DNA from: Cohnella silvisoli
Lineage (GTDB): Bacteria > Bacillota > Bacilli > Paenibacillales > Paenibacillaceae
DNA length: 64,000 nt
Direction of reading: 5' to 3'
NCBI RefSeq assembly: GCF_021190915.1
Contig: NZ_JAIOAP010000001.1
Coordinates: forward strand, 1 to 64,000
A program made the translations under genes and the position numbers. Of this stretch, positions 22,707 through 32,322 are shown in pieces. Position 1 is the first letter of the stretch. The number at the start of each line of letters is the position of its first letter. Under the pieces are notes generated by a model. It did not search any database. It was not told the DNA's origin and worked only from the letters and a program-made list of their open reading frames with translations.

Positions 22707-24206
22707 TTGAACGGGCTTGTCGGGCTCACGGACGATAAGCTTACTGATGATGAGGAGTTTTGGGCAGGGCATCAGTTTCGTTGGGTAGCTGGAGGAATAG
22801 ACGGTGCTTTCGGCCATCACTCGGGTGGCGGGAATGAAGAAGCGAATGTTAAAGAGATGGTTCAATTACTCGCCAAGCAAAGCAGAAAGCCAAGTAACAA
22901 AACAAGGCGAGCTACTTACCTGAAACTGATGCAGAAGGATGTCATAAGCGTCATTGACCCGTTGCTGGAAGCCCTGCGCAAGCACCCTGGGATTAATGTG
23001 CAGAATCTGTACAACGAAGTATTTTGGTTAGCGGAAACAGGGGCTCACCGTAATGTGGTGAAGTTTGGAATTGCGCTGCTCGGCCAGTTCGAAACCGAAA
23101 ATCACAGAGATCTCGTGCTAACTCTAGGGAAACACGACGAGTTTACGCTTTATTCAGCAGTAGCCATCCAAAACAGTTTGGAATCGGCAAATGAGGCTCT
23201 ATTTGAACTTGCCAAGTCCGTGAACGGTTGGGGAAAAATTCAGCTGGTAGAGCGACTCGAGCCTGATACACAGGAGATTAAAGATTGGCTATTGCGAAAA
23301 GGCTGTCAAAACAGCGTGATGTATGAATATTTGGCATTCACTTGCGCACAAAAAGGAGAACTTCATATCGCGCTGAAAAACAGGCAGGTGGATCTCGAAC
23401 TATATGTGGGAGCGAGTGACATTATCTCTGCCTTAATCACCGGAGGTCCAGCCGAAGATATGGATGACTACGAGCATGCATCGTTAGTTGTGGGGGAATA
23501 CCTGAGGCTTGCACGAACAATGTGTACGACGGTTCCTCAGCTTACCGTGATTATCGACATTTTGGATTTTCTTGACCAAGACGAAGATTGTTGGAGTGCG
23601 CGGTACTCCAAGGGTTGGACAGAGGAATCTCGAAATCGTTACAGGCTGCTTTGCCAAGGGATCATTTCTGATGAAGGTTGGGCGGCAAAAGTATGGGAAG
23701 ACATACACTCCGGCAGCAACAGGTCCCAATATTCCGCTATTCGGGCTGCTAAAGCGCTCGGTTTAGATATATGGCCTGAGTTGTTTAAGCAGTTGCAACA
23801 AACTCCAGAGAACGGTTCATTGTACTTTGAACTGATGCGAACGGAGAATAGCGAGCGGGTAAAGAAATTGGTTGCTCATGCGGAGGAAGCATTGCCTTTA
23901 TCGGATATTGCATCCGGTCCTAGTGAAGAGATGGGACTTGGGCCAGGATTTGAGCCTCATAGTGCATTGGATTCCTTGGTGCAAGATTTGGATCGGCATG
24001 TGGGTGTTGGCAGGAAATTGATCGAGACGGCACTGCAAAGTCCAGTTGTGCGGAATCGAAATATGGCTTTAAAAGCTTTAGAAGCATGGCCCATAGCGTC
24101 CTGGGGTGATTCCCTGATCTCGAAGGTAAAGAAATTGGCTGAAGTGGAACCGGATTCTTCTGTAAAAGAAAGAATAGAGAAGCTAATGCAAGAGAACGGG
24201 ATTTAG
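22707..24206 (+). CDS. HEAT-like helical-repeat protein of the repair operon, disrupted N terminus
   Basis: Protein of 499 aa from TTG 22707, rich in helical hairpins resembling HEAT/ARM repeats throughout (for example VISVIDPLLEALRKHPGI..., NRNMALKALEAWPIASWGDS...). No catalytic motif is recognised. The same frame extends upstream to an ATG at 22629 preceded by GGGGTGAATAG, giving MLHFFKNGTLYPWVGKPSI, then a TAA at 22686-22688, then DTIKSQLNGLVGLTD. The TTG at 22707 has no ribosome binding site. I infer that the original start is 22629 and the TAA is a nonsense mutation, so the gene may be inactive or need reinitiation. It lies between the nucleotidyltransferase and Hen1 genes and may be a scaffold. 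Confidence 0.65.
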   Translation: MNGLVGLTDDKLTDDEEFWAGHQFRWVAGGIDGAFGHHSGGGNEEANVKEMVQLLAKQSRKPSNKTRRATYLKLMQKDVISVIDPLLEALRKHPGINVQNLYNEVFWLAETGAHRNVVKFGIALLGQFETENHRDLVLTLGKHDEFTLYSAVAIQNSLESANEALFELAKSVNGWGKIQLVERLEPDTQEIKDWLLRKGCQNSVMYEYLAFTCAQKGELHIALKNRQVDLELYVGASDIISALITGGPAEDMDDYEHASLVVGEYLRLARTMCTTVPQLTVIIDILDFLDQDEDCWSARYSKGWTEESRNRYRLLCQGIISDEGWAAKVWEDIHSGSNRSQYSAIRAAKALGLDIWPELFKQLQQTPENGSLYFELMRTENSERVKKLVAHAEEALPLSDIASGPSEEMGLGPGFEPHSALDSLVQDLDRHVGVGRKLIETALQSPVVRNRNMALKALEAWPIASWGDSLISKVKKLAEVEPDSSVKERIEKLMQENGI

Positions 24207-24234
24207 GCAGTTTAATAGATAGGGGAAGATAGAA

Positions 24235-25500
24235 TTGGCTATTGTAAAAGTAAAATCTACGAATCCGAAGTTTTCTTTCCTTATCAAGAAGAATCCGGGA
24301 ATAGGGATGTTGCTAAGGAGCGTTCGCCAAGGAATGGCTTATGGGTGGTATGCCGATGACGCTACCTTTAACGTGTATTTCAAGGATGCGGATAACGAAA
24401 TATCCTACAAACAGCATGCGGATGAGAACTTTGAATATTTGAACGTATCCCGTTATAACACGCCGTTATTTCCGCTGAATGCGATCAACGAGTTTTTCTC
24501 CACGCCTTTTAAGGCGCATGATGAGCGGGATGTGGAGGGGTATGAGCATACTTTCTTCATCAATCTGATTCATATCGAACTGGTGCGTTACATCGACTTT
24601 TTCGAAAAGCATCTGAAGGACTATACGTTCACCATCCAGCATCAAGCTCATAAAAGCTACTCCCTGACGATTACTACGCGCAGAAGTTTATATCACCTGC
24701 TTCATGTTGCCAGTGTATTGTGCTTATTCCTGTCTATGTTCGGCAACGAGTATATCGACATCTCGGATTCCATACTGGACAAGTATCTTCGAAGCTTTAT
24801 CGTCATTGATGCGCCGTTCTATATCCGCAGCCTGTTCGTGAGGAACTTTCTGTCCTCTAGGGAGCGGTTCAAGAAATATAGGGTGGAAATCGAACAAACC
24901 AGCCGTTATTATATCTCGTTCGAGTATGGCGGGACCGCGATGCAGCGGAGGAATTTTATCGCAAACGCTCTGCCGTTTAACAAGGCTATTCTCGATATCG
25001 GCTGCGGAGAGGGATTCTACGCGATTCCGTTCGCCGGTAAAATCGAGAGCACCTATTATGCGGTCGATATTAATGAGGATTTACTTGAAGTCGTCACGCG
25101 CAAGGCTGCATCGAAGCAGGTCGATAACATCGCGACGCACCGTTCCATCGATCATTTTCTGGAGTCCTATAATGGTGAACAAGTCGATGTTATTTTGACG
25201 GAAGTCATAGAGCATATGAGCCAGGGAGAAGCCGAAGCGCTTATTCGCCAGGTTTGCAGCCAGGTGGATTTCGACAGATTGATCATTACGACGCCTAACG
25301 CCGATTTTAACCGTTACTATGAACTGGACGGGTTCAGGCATGAGGATCACAAGTGGGAAATGGGCCAAGAGGATTTCATGCAGTGGTTCACTCTAGTGGT
25401 TCAAGGGTTGGATGTGGAATTTGAGTTAGTTGCGATTGGTGATGGTGTTAACGGTATTCAGACCACTCAGGGTGTCATTGTCCGCAGGAAGGGGGATTAG
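24235..25500 (+). CDS. hen1: Hen1-type RNA 3'-terminal 2'-O-methyltransferase
   Basis: Protein of 421 aa starting at TTG, with AGGGGAAG 6 bases upstream. Residues 1-230 form the bacterial Hen1 N-terminal domain that activates Pnkp ligase. Residues about 240-420 form the SAM-dependent methyltransferase: ILDIGCGEGFYAIPFA (SAM site, about 253), EVIEHM (about 322) and HEDHKWEM (about 368), which supply the Glu/His manganese ligands of Hen1. It methylates the 2'-OH at the broken RNA end before ligation, so the repaired tRNA resists a second cut. It is directly upstream of pnkp. Confidence 0.93.
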   Translation: MAIVKVKSTNPKFSFLIKKNPGIGMLLRSVRQGMAYGWYADDATFNVYFKDADNEISYKQHADENFEYLNVSRYNTPLFPLNAINEFFSTPFKAHDERDVEGYEHTFFINLIHIELVRYIDFFEKHLKDYTFTIQHQAHKSYSLTITTRRSLYHLLHVASVLCLFLSMFGNEYIDISDSILDKYLRSFIVIDAPFYIRSLFVRNFLSSRERFKKYRVEIEQTSRYYISFEYGGTAMQRRNFIANALPFNKAILDIGCGEGFYAIPFAGKIESTYYAVDINEDLLEVVTRKAASKQVDNIATHRSIDHFLESYNGEQVDVILTEVIEHMSQGEAEALIRQVCSQVDFDRLIITTPNADFNRYYELDGFRHEDHKWEMGQEDFMQWFTLVVQGLDVEFELVAIGDGVNGIQTTQGVIVRRKGD

Positions 25501-25505
25501 AGCGC

Positions 25506-28091
25506 ATGGAAATACAAACAAGAGTCCATACCATCTTCATGATGGTCGGTTCGACGGAATGCGGCAAGACGACCTTTGCCAAGGAAGTACTGATCCCTCA
25601 GTTGAGATTGGAGGATCAGGACCGGAACGTTAAGACGAATGTGCAGTATCTTTCGTCCGATAGCATTCGCCAAGAGGTGCTTGGTTTTGACTACGACAAA
25701 TACAATCAGGTGATGCTGGAAGCGAGCTCACACGCCTTTCATCTGCTGTTCGAGAAGCTGAAGATGGTGACTTCTTTTCCAATTAATGCGGAATTCGTTG
25801 TGGTGGACACGATTGGTTTGACAGAGGACTTCCGGACTAAGGTTCGCGAGGTTGCTCAGGAAAACAATTACAATCTGGAGGTCATCCTGTTCGATTACCG
25901 TAAGCGGGAGGATTACTATGCGTCGGAACGCTCCAAGAAGCTGATTACGAACCATATCAACCGGCTGCGGAAGGATGTCCTGCCGACGTTGTCCCGTGAG
26001 GGTTATGCGAAGATTCATAAGGTACGCGCCAAAGATTTCTATTTCGCTGCGGAGGGGCAGCCGAATCCGGATTACAAAGTAGTGGTCCAGGATTGGGAGG
26101 AATACTTGTCGATGTTCCTGCCGCAGGATCAGAAGTATATTATCGTCGGCGATGTTCATGAATGCGTTCAGGAGCTTCAAGGCTTGCTGATGAGCTACGG
26201 CTACCGAATCGAAGAGGGAAAGCTGATTGCGACCGACAAAGTACGGGATACGAAGGCGATCCTTGTCGGCGACTGGATAGACAAAGGCAAACAGACCGGT
26301 GCGATCATCGCGTTCCTGCATGAAAATCAGGAGCACTTCCTGCTTGTCGCGGGAAATCATGAGAACTTCGTCGACAACTATATGAAGGGCGAGATCAAAG
26401 GTACCGATCCCGAACTGCTGCAAACGTATTTTGATTCAGCACAAGTGCTTTCCGATGATGCGGCACTGCTGGAGAAGTTTGCTCATCTGGTGTCGGTATC
26501 GAAGCCGTTTTATCGGTTCAATGGTGCTAGCGGGCCGTCCTTCTATGTGACCCATGCACCTTGCCGTAATAAGTACATCGGTAAGCTGGATACGAACTCT
26601 CTCCGCCATCAACGCAATTTCAGGATAGATCGCGATGCACCGCTTGAAGAGCAGCTTGATTTTCTGAAGGTAGAAGCGGTGGGCAATCATCCCTATCACG
26701 TGTTCGGGCATGTGGCCGCGAAGAATGCGTTTCGTCTCAAAAATAAAGTCCATCTCGATACGGGGAGCGCACACGGCAATGTATTGACTGCTGTCCAAAT
26801 ATCATTTAAGCCGTTCTTCAGAAGCTACAAGTCTCAGCAAACGGTTATCCAGGAAGAGCTGCCGACATTGTTCCGGGAAGAGAGGAAGGTGTCGCTGCAG
26901 GAGCTCGACGATGAAGCGGTTCGCAGGCTGCAATACTGTTCGCGGAACAAAATTAATTTTATCTCCGGAACGATGTCGCCGGCCGATAAAGATGAGGCTG
27001 CTGGGGAGTTGGAGTCGCTGAAGCGAGGACTCGATTATTTCGTGGAACGCGGCGTGACTGAGGTGGTGCTGCAACCTAAATACATGGGCTCCAGATGCAA
27101 CGTCTATCTTCATCGGGACATCGGCCAATGCTTTGCGGTTAGCCGCAACGGTTACAAGGTTAATGCCGTTGATTTAACGCCCATTTACGAGCAGATGCTT
27201 CGGAAGTTCGGGGCGTATATGGCGGATAACCAGATCGCTATGCTGATTCTCGATGGAGAGCTGTTACCTTGGAAAGCGATGGGGGATGGGTTGATCCAGA
27301 GGCAGTTCAATCCGATCGAGAAGGCGCTGGAGACCGAGCTTGAATTCCTGCGTCAGAATGGTTTTGAAGAAGCCTTCGGTAAGCTGTCGGAAGCTTATCA
27401 GTCAAGCGGGTTCGAGAAGGAACAGTACCACATGGCAAAGGCCATGTTAAGCGACAAGTATGGCGCGAGCGTGTATCAGAATTACAAATACGTTCGAGAT
27501 ATTCAAGAGATGTATGTGCCGCTGGCCGAGCACACGAAGGCGTACCACATCTATAAGCGGCAGATGGAATTGTATGCCGGGGATGCAGAACTGGAATATA
27601 AGCCTTTTGCGCTGATGAAAGAGGTATACGAGAACAGGGAAGAACGATTGTTGGATGGGAGAATCTCCGACATGTATCGATTCCTGTCAGATGATGATTT
27701 CCTGGTGCTTGATCTCTCGGAACCAGACAGCTATGAAAGGGCAGAACGCTTCTTCTCGAAGTTGACGATCGAGAACCATATGGAGGGTGTCGTCATTAAA
27801 CCTGAAATGGCTGAGAACAAAGTCGTTCCTTATATGAAGGTCCGCAATGAAAGCTACCTGTCTATCATCTACGGTTACGATTATAAGTTCCCGCATAAGT
27901 ATAACAAGCTCATGAAGCAGAAGAATATTAACTCTAAGCTTCGGACTTCTGCAAATGAACATCGTCTGGGGACTCAGATGCTCTCGGTCAAGTTGAATGA
28001 GATCACGCCTGATAACAATGAGTATAAGGAAATCGTTGCTAACCTGCTATTCGAGGTAGCAAAGGAGAAAGAGATTGATCCGAGGTTGTAG
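25506..28091 (+). CDS. pnkp: Pnkp polynucleotide kinase-phosphatase-ligase
   Basis: Protein of 861 aa, the full three-module bacterial Pnkp. The kinase P-loop is GSTECGKTT (about residues 15-23). A metallophosphatase follows with GDVHE (about 215), GDWIDKG and GNHEN. The C-terminal ligase-like adenylyltransferase carries KYMGSR (about 525) as motif I and later nucleotidyltransferase motifs (LILDGELLPW, EGVVIKP). It heals 2',3'-cyclic phosphate and 5'-OH ends and, with Hen1, seals them. It starts 5 bases after the hen1 stop. It is the last gene before a terminator. Confidence 0.95.
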   Translation: MEIQTRVHTIFMMVGSTECGKTTFAKEVLIPQLRLEDQDRNVKTNVQYLSSDSIRQEVLGFDYDKYNQVMLEASSHAFHLLFEKLKMVTSFPINAEFVVVDTIGLTEDFRTKVREVAQENNYNLEVILFDYRKREDYYASERSKKLITNHINRLRKDVLPTLSREGYAKIHKVRAKDFYFAAEGQPNPDYKVVVQDWEEYLSMFLPQDQKYIIVGDVHECVQELQGLLMSYGYRIEEGKLIATDKVRDTKAILVGDWIDKGKQTGAIIAFLHENQEHFLLVAGNHENFVDNYMKGEIKGTDPELLQTYFDSAQVLSDDAALLEKFAHLVSVSKPFYRFNGASGPSFYVTHAPCRNKYIGKLDTNSLRHQRNFRIDRDAPLEEQLDFLKVEAVGNHPYHVFGHVAAKNAFRLKNKVHLDTGSAHGNVLTAVQISFKPFFRSYKSQQTVIQEELPTLFREERKVSLQELDDEAVRRLQYCSRNKINFISGTMSPADKDEAAGELESLKRGLDYFVERGVTEVVLQPKYMGSRCNVYLHRDIGQCFAVSRNGYKVNAVDLTPIYEQMLRKFGAYMADNQIAMLILDGELLPWKAMGDGLIQRQFNPIEKALETELEFLRQNGFEEAFGKLSEAYQSSGFEKEQYHMAKAMLSDKYGASVYQNYKYVRDIQEMYVPLAEHTKAYHIYKRQMELYAGDAELEYKPFALMKEVYENREERLLDGRISDMYRFLSDDDFLVLDLSEPDSYERAERFFSKLTIENHMEGVVIKPEMAENKVVPYMKVRNESYLSIIYGYDYKFPHKYNKLMKQKNINSKLRTSANEHRLGTQMLSVKLNEITPDNNEYKEIVANLLFEVAKEKEIDPRL

Positions 28092-28120
28092 ATGAAAGTC
28101 GTTTATGATTTCTGTTGAAT

Positions 28121-28168
28121 GCCGCATGAGATGAGGGGGGAGCTCCACATTTCATGCGGTATTTTTTT
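28121..28168 (+). terminator. Rho-independent terminator of the RNA-repair operon
   Basis: 9-bp stem GCCGCATGA / TCATGCGGT (one G-T pair) with a 22-base loop, followed by ATTTTTTTT. Confidence 0.8.
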
Positions 28169-28169
28169 T

Positions 28170-28419
28170 AGGAAAAGTATATGGGAAAAGCTCAATTCAA
28201 ATCAGATAGTGGATATCATTGGAGAGTTTCAGTTTGTTCGACTTCTGTACCCATTAATTAGCAATTTAATACAACTTTATTGGTGCTATCAATTTCGATC
28301 GATACGTTTTTTGGATTGAAAGTCATTAAAATAATATCAATTGTGTATTGGTCTGAATTGACAATAAATTAGAGATTTGAATACTAAAACATAGGCAAAA
28401 TACAGGGGGGGATAAGAGG
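28170..28419. other. AT-rich spacer, no gene seen
   Basis: Between the repair-operon terminator and the transposase-like gene. Base composition becomes visibly more AT-rich here, marking the edge of the defence island. Short open frames are present but lack ribosome binding sites and protein-like sequence. Confidence 0.5.
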
Positions 28420-28857
28420 TTAGGGTGTTTTTTGGGGTGTCGATGTACCCTTCACTAGGTGAATGTTGAGCTCCGGTAGGATGACAAGTATTTTATGTCT
28501 CCATTGATAGTATGTTTTTGTAGATACTCCGAGCTTTGATATTGTGCTTTTTACAGACGATCCGAGAACCAAGCTTTCAATCAGTAGAATCCACTTTTCA
28601 GGAAATCTGCTTCTATAGGTAATAGTATGTGAATAGTTGTTGTACGAAGATCTACAGTCTTTACACCAGAATCGTTTTTGATCTTTGTAGTTCCCGTGTC
28701 CTTTTACATTGATAGATAGGCATTTTGGGCACATTCTTTCGTCTCTAGGGGTTTTTTGAAGGAGAAGATTCTGAACTTTAATTGCCCAGATGAGTAACTC
28801 AGCATGGCTCTTTAAATGAAGATCAGACTGGCCGGAATTATGGTTACCGATAGACAT
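28420..28857 (-). pseudogene. Zinc-ribbon/HTH transposase fragment (IS1595/IS1-like)
   Basis: A 145-aa frame with a zinc ribbon (CPKCLSIN ... FWCKDC, about residues 43-72) and then a helix-turn-helix (LLIESLVLGSSVKSTISKLG, VSTKTYYQWRHKIL). This is the N-terminal targeting half of IS1595/ISXO2 or IS1 InsA-type transposases. The DDE catalytic half is missing and the frame ends with QKTP-stop, so I read it as a truncated transposase; a domesticated regulator is a less likely alternative. GGAG-type sequence precedes the ATG. It marks the left border of the island. Confidence 0.6.
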
Positions 28858-29029
28858 TTTATCCCTCCTAAACGTCTATTAAAAAATAGCATATATTTTC
28901 CATTTAAGCAACACTAAAGGTATAACTCGGAACAAATTTCCAAAAGTTTGTGGATTAGCTACTTATTTATCAGGTATTCTATTTACACAGCTTGCAGAAC
29001 GGAACGAGGTCAGGAGGAACGCTGCGATT

Positions 29030-29428
29030 ATGAAAGTCTTTATCGGAAGTTCAGTGGAATCGTTAAAAGATCTACGGATGATTGCTAGATTAATTGAAGA
29101 AGAAGGTCATGAGCCAATTCCCTGGAATAAACCAGGTATTTTTCCACTGGGAAATTATTTGTTCGAAAGTCTGGTTGAGGTAGGTAGTCAAATTGATGCT
29201 GCTATTCTAATTTTTAATGAGGACGATCAACTTTGGTATCGTGGGGACGGAACTAAACAGCCACGTGACAATGTGTTGATTGAGTACGGTTTCTTTGCTG
29301 GTAAGCTTGGGACCAAACGAACAATTATTTGTCGAAGAGGATTTCCCAAAATGGCAACTGATTTGAATGGTCTGATTTATTGTGACCTTAATAAAGAATT
29401 CAAGGCGCAAGATGAAATTTTAGAATAG
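29030..29428 (+). CDS. TIR-like nucleotide-binding protein (PycTIR/CAP12-type domain)
   Basis: Protein of 132 aa that is entirely one domain: KVFIGSSVESLKDLRMIARL at the start, then IDAAILIFNEDDQL, and RDNVLIEYGFFAGKLGTKRT, the signature (with the likely NADase Glu in IEYG) of the TIR-like family found as effectors of Pycsar and CBASS systems. The C terminus (MATDLNGLIYCDLN) is at the usual domain end. No cyclase gene or fused sensor domain is next to it; the next gene is Wadjet jetA, 84 bases on. The role is probably NAD+ depletion on activation, but the activator is unknown. Confidence 0.75.
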   Translation: MKVFIGSSVESLKDLRMIARLIEEEGHEPIPWNKPGIFPLGNYLFESLVEVGSQIDAAILIFNEDDQLWYRGDGTKQPRDNVLIEYGFFAGKLGTKRTIICRRGFPKMATDLNGLIYCDLNKEFKAQDEILE

Positions 29429-29511
29429 TTAAAGGTTGTAAATATCTTATTACATAAGTCATAAATTGAATTTACATAGTGATGAAATTTGATTTTGTAG
29501 GAGGCTTTAAC

Positions 29512-31044
29512 TTGAAAGGAATTCCAAGTTTGCAATCTTTGCGTGGCGTATCAGAGCTGAAGTATGTTAATGCAGATAATGTAATACGATACCGGGCAAT
29601 AATGCGATTTATTTATCAAGAGTATCAAAGGCTTAATTATTGGTTAAAGCCAGAGGAAATTTACGAAGGTATAATGAAATGGGAGTTGTTTGACCAATAT
29701 TTGTTCGAGCAATTACAAGTTGATTTAGAGCAGTTAGTAGAATGGAAAAATCTAACCTCACGACATGATGGTGGGAAGTCGGCTACGGTAGAAGAGTATT
29801 TACGAAAAAAATTTCAATATCTTTTAACACCATATTCGATCGAAATTGAACGTATGTTAGAAGAATTGGAGAATGTGCGAGGTTATGGAGGTTCATTAGA
29901 ACCAACATTGTTCGATACAATTGCAAATAAATTGTTTGAAATTAGATCTAATTCAATAAATTTTGAGCCTGGGGAAGCTCTTGACTTGTGGAATGAATTA
30001 TTTGAATCTTTTAAACGTCTTCATCAAACTTCAGTTGATTATATAGCTAGTCTTCACACTTCTAAAGCAGAGGAACTTATGGTGACTGATGCTTTTTTGG
30101 TATATAAAGAATCCTTGACCGATTACTTACAGAACTTTGTACAAACTTTGCAACGACGAGCCTATAAAATAGAAGGCAATTTAAATCGAATTTCAGAAAA
30201 TATTCGGGATCTCTTTTTTGATGCTGTTATTGAGGATGAGTTACGTAAACCTAGATTAGAAGACGTACCTACTAGAGAAGAACTAATAGAAGTGTATTTA
30301 AGAGGGTGGGGTAATTTAAAGAGTTGGTTCATAGAGAATGGTGATTCACCAAGTGAGCTATCGCGGCTAGAACGGTCAACTAAAGATGCAATAGTCCGCA
30401 TTGTTCGATGTGCTCTTCGAATTCAAGAGCGCAAGCGGTCCGGCATTAGTAAAAGAAAAGATTTGAATTATCTTGGAAATTGGTTTTATAAAACCAACGA
30501 ATTAAATGATGCGCATCGGCTAGCAGCGCTAACTTTTGGTCTTTTCCAAACTCGTCATTTACAAGGCGAGGAAATACGGGAAACGGACCGTGCAGATATT
30601 TCTATGTGGCTGGAGAAACCTATGCTTCGTCCACTTCGTTCACGAAGCAGAAAAAAAAACGATCGACAAGATATTGAATCTATACCGGATAATACTGAAA
30701 GAAGAAAGACTTCAATGAAACAAATATTAGAATATCACCGTGGAGAGCTTTACTTATTGCAGGATATGGTTAGACGTGGAAGTGTGACAATCTCCGAATT
30801 AGGATATATATCTTCTAACATAAGACTAAGTCTTATGCAGTGGATTAGCCGTTGCACTTCTTCAAATTCATCTAAGTTTCGTACACCGGAGGGAATTGAG
30901 GTCACTTTATATCGACCTGGCTTTGGTGATATTGCCGTATTAAATTGTGAGGATGGGGAGTTGGAAATGCCAAACTATAAGCTTACATTTACGATTGGTA
31001 ATGAAGGTTTTGCGGAATCTGCGGCTGCCCAACAAATGGAGTAG
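29512..31044 (+). CDS. jetA: Wadjet type III JetA (DUF2397/TIGR02677)
   Basis: Protein of 510 aa. TTG 29512 is preferred to the GTG at 29479 because AGGAGG (29499-29504) is 7 bases upstream. The N terminus ELKYVNADNVIRYRAIMRFI then YQEYQRLNYWLKPEEIYEGI, and QLQVDLEQLVEWKNLTSRHD are characteristic of DUF2397, the kleisin-like subunit of type III Wadjet. In Wadjet, JetABC form an SMC-type complex that detects small circular DNA and JetD cleaves it. It is first of four collinear genes in the order A-B-C-D. Confidence 0.88.
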   Translation: MKGIPSLQSLRGVSELKYVNADNVIRYRAIMRFIYQEYQRLNYWLKPEEIYEGIMKWELFDQYLFEQLQVDLEQLVEWKNLTSRHDGGKSATVEEYLRKKFQYLLTPYSIEIERMLEELENVRGYGGSLEPTLFDTIANKLFEIRSNSINFEPGEALDLWNELFESFKRLHQTSVDYIASLHTSKAEELMVTDAFLVYKESLTDYLQNFVQTLQRRAYKIEGNLNRISENIRDLFFDAVIEDELRKPRLEDVPTREELIEVYLRGWGNLKSWFIENGDSPSELSRLERSTKDAIVRIVRCALRIQERKRSGISKRKDLNYLGNWFYKTNELNDAHRLAALTFGLFQTRHLQGEEIRETDRADISMWLEKPMLRPLRSRSRKKNDRQDIESIPDNTERRKTSMKQILEYHRGELYLLQDMVRRGSVTISELGYISSNIRLSLMQWISRCTSSNSSKFRTPEGIEVTLYRPGFGDIAVLNCEDGELEMPNYKLTFTIGNEGFAESAAAQQME

Positions 31045-31082
31045 TGAGGAGCTTAAAAGAGTGATTTAAAGGGGAAAAAATT

Positions 31083-32306
31083 ATGGCTAAAATCGTAATA
31101 GGCAAAAGTAATATGTCTAGAAGACGTAGATCAAACATTATTGATAAAGCACAGCGTATGGAACGGATGCGAACATGTGTCCATGCTTTGCTAAACCGAC
31201 CATGGATTATAAAAGAAAGAGATTCTGAATTATACTATTGGATTAAAGATCAGTATCCTCAGCTGAGAGAATGGTTTTTAGAATATACTGGATTTTCGAT
31301 AATCATTACAAAGACAATTGCAAAGCTAGATAAAGCTCCTGTTGAGGCATTACCATGGATGGGATTTCAGGATTTTAAAGAACCGCTCGACTATGCTTTT
31401 TTCACATTCAGTCTATGGTATCTTGAAGGAAAAACGGAGTTCGATCAGTTTCTGCTAACGAATATGGTTGAAGAAGTTCGTGATCATATGACGGAGCAAG
31501 GGATGCTGGTAGATTGGAAAGATTATTATCATCGATTGTCTATGGCAAGGGCGTTAAAAAAACTTAAAAATCTAGGTATATTACAGTCTGTTGACGGAGA
31601 GGAATCAGCTTGGGCTCATGATAGTAGTAAAAATGTGTTATACGAATGTTCTTCTCATTCGCGGTATATTCTTCGGAAATTTCCTCAAGAGTTAACAGCA
31701 TATCGGACAATAGAAGAGTTAGGGGAAATTACATTGTATCCGGATACGGATGAAGGAGTTTCTAAACGACGCAAACATCGAGTATATCGACGGTTTTTAC
31801 TTGAACCTGTTGTTCATGATAAGCAATGGAAAGATGATGACTTATACTATGTACTGACCCAAAGACACTCAATCATGGAGCAAATGAATAACATGCTTGG
31901 ATGGGAAGGAAGGCGTTATCAAGAAGGATTAATCTTCTTTCATCCTGAGCTTACAGCAGAGTCTGAGTTATTCCCTACACTGTCTTCTATCTCAGATCTT
32001 GCATTATTAGTGATTGGTGAAATTCGACGATTTCGCTATGACTCTGAATTATCCTCTGCTAACAATGGGACCCTTCGAATATCAAAGAGTGAGATGGAAC
32101 ATTTGCTCATTCGTTTACATGAGCATTACAAAGAGTATTGGAACAAAGAACATAGGGACGCAAAATCTCACCAATTGGCTGCTTGGGTTTTTGAACACCT
32201 TACAGAGTGGGGATTTGGTGTTTGGGAGGATAAGAATTATTTCTTGTTATACCCTATTGCTGGAAGATGGATTGCTGAATATATAAGCCAAGAAATTGAG
32301 ATATAA
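31083..32306 (+). CDS. jetB: Wadjet type III JetB (DUF2398/TIGR02678)
   Basis: Protein of 407 aa with winged-helix character, matching DUF2398: RMRTCVHALLNRPWIIKERD, YYWIKDQYPQLREWFLEYTG, WKDYYHRLSMARALKKLKNL. It is the KITE-like subunit (MukE/MksE equivalent) that joins JetA to the JetC heads. GGGG lies before the ATG; 38 bases separate it from jetA. Confidence 0.87.
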   Translation: MAKIVIGKSNMSRRRRSNIIDKAQRMERMRTCVHALLNRPWIIKERDSELYYWIKDQYPQLREWFLEYTGFSIIITKTIAKLDKAPVEALPWMGFQDFKEPLDYAFFTFSLWYLEGKTEFDQFLLTNMVEEVRDHMTEQGMLVDWKDYYHRLSMARALKKLKNLGILQSVDGEESAWAHDSSKNVLYECSSHSRYILRKFPQELTAYRTIEELGEITLYPDTDEGVSKRRKHRVYRRFLLEPVVHDKQWKDDDLYYVLTQRHSIMEQMNNMLGWEGRRYQEGLIFFHPELTAESELFPTLSSISDLALLVIGEIRRFRYDSELSSANNGTLRISKSEMEHLLIRLHEHYKEYWNKEHRDAKSHQLAAWVFEHLTEWGFGVWEDKNYFLLYPIAGRWIAEYISQEIEI

Positions 32307-32322
32307 GTGAGGAGGGTTGAAA

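Noticed and set aside
25728..26423. 231-codon minus-strand frame within pnkp
   Set aside because: Shadow of the phosphatase region of Pnkp; no start signals.
28119..28319. 66-codon frame after pnkp
   Set aside because: It overlaps the terminator hairpin and has no ribosome binding site or recognisable protein character.
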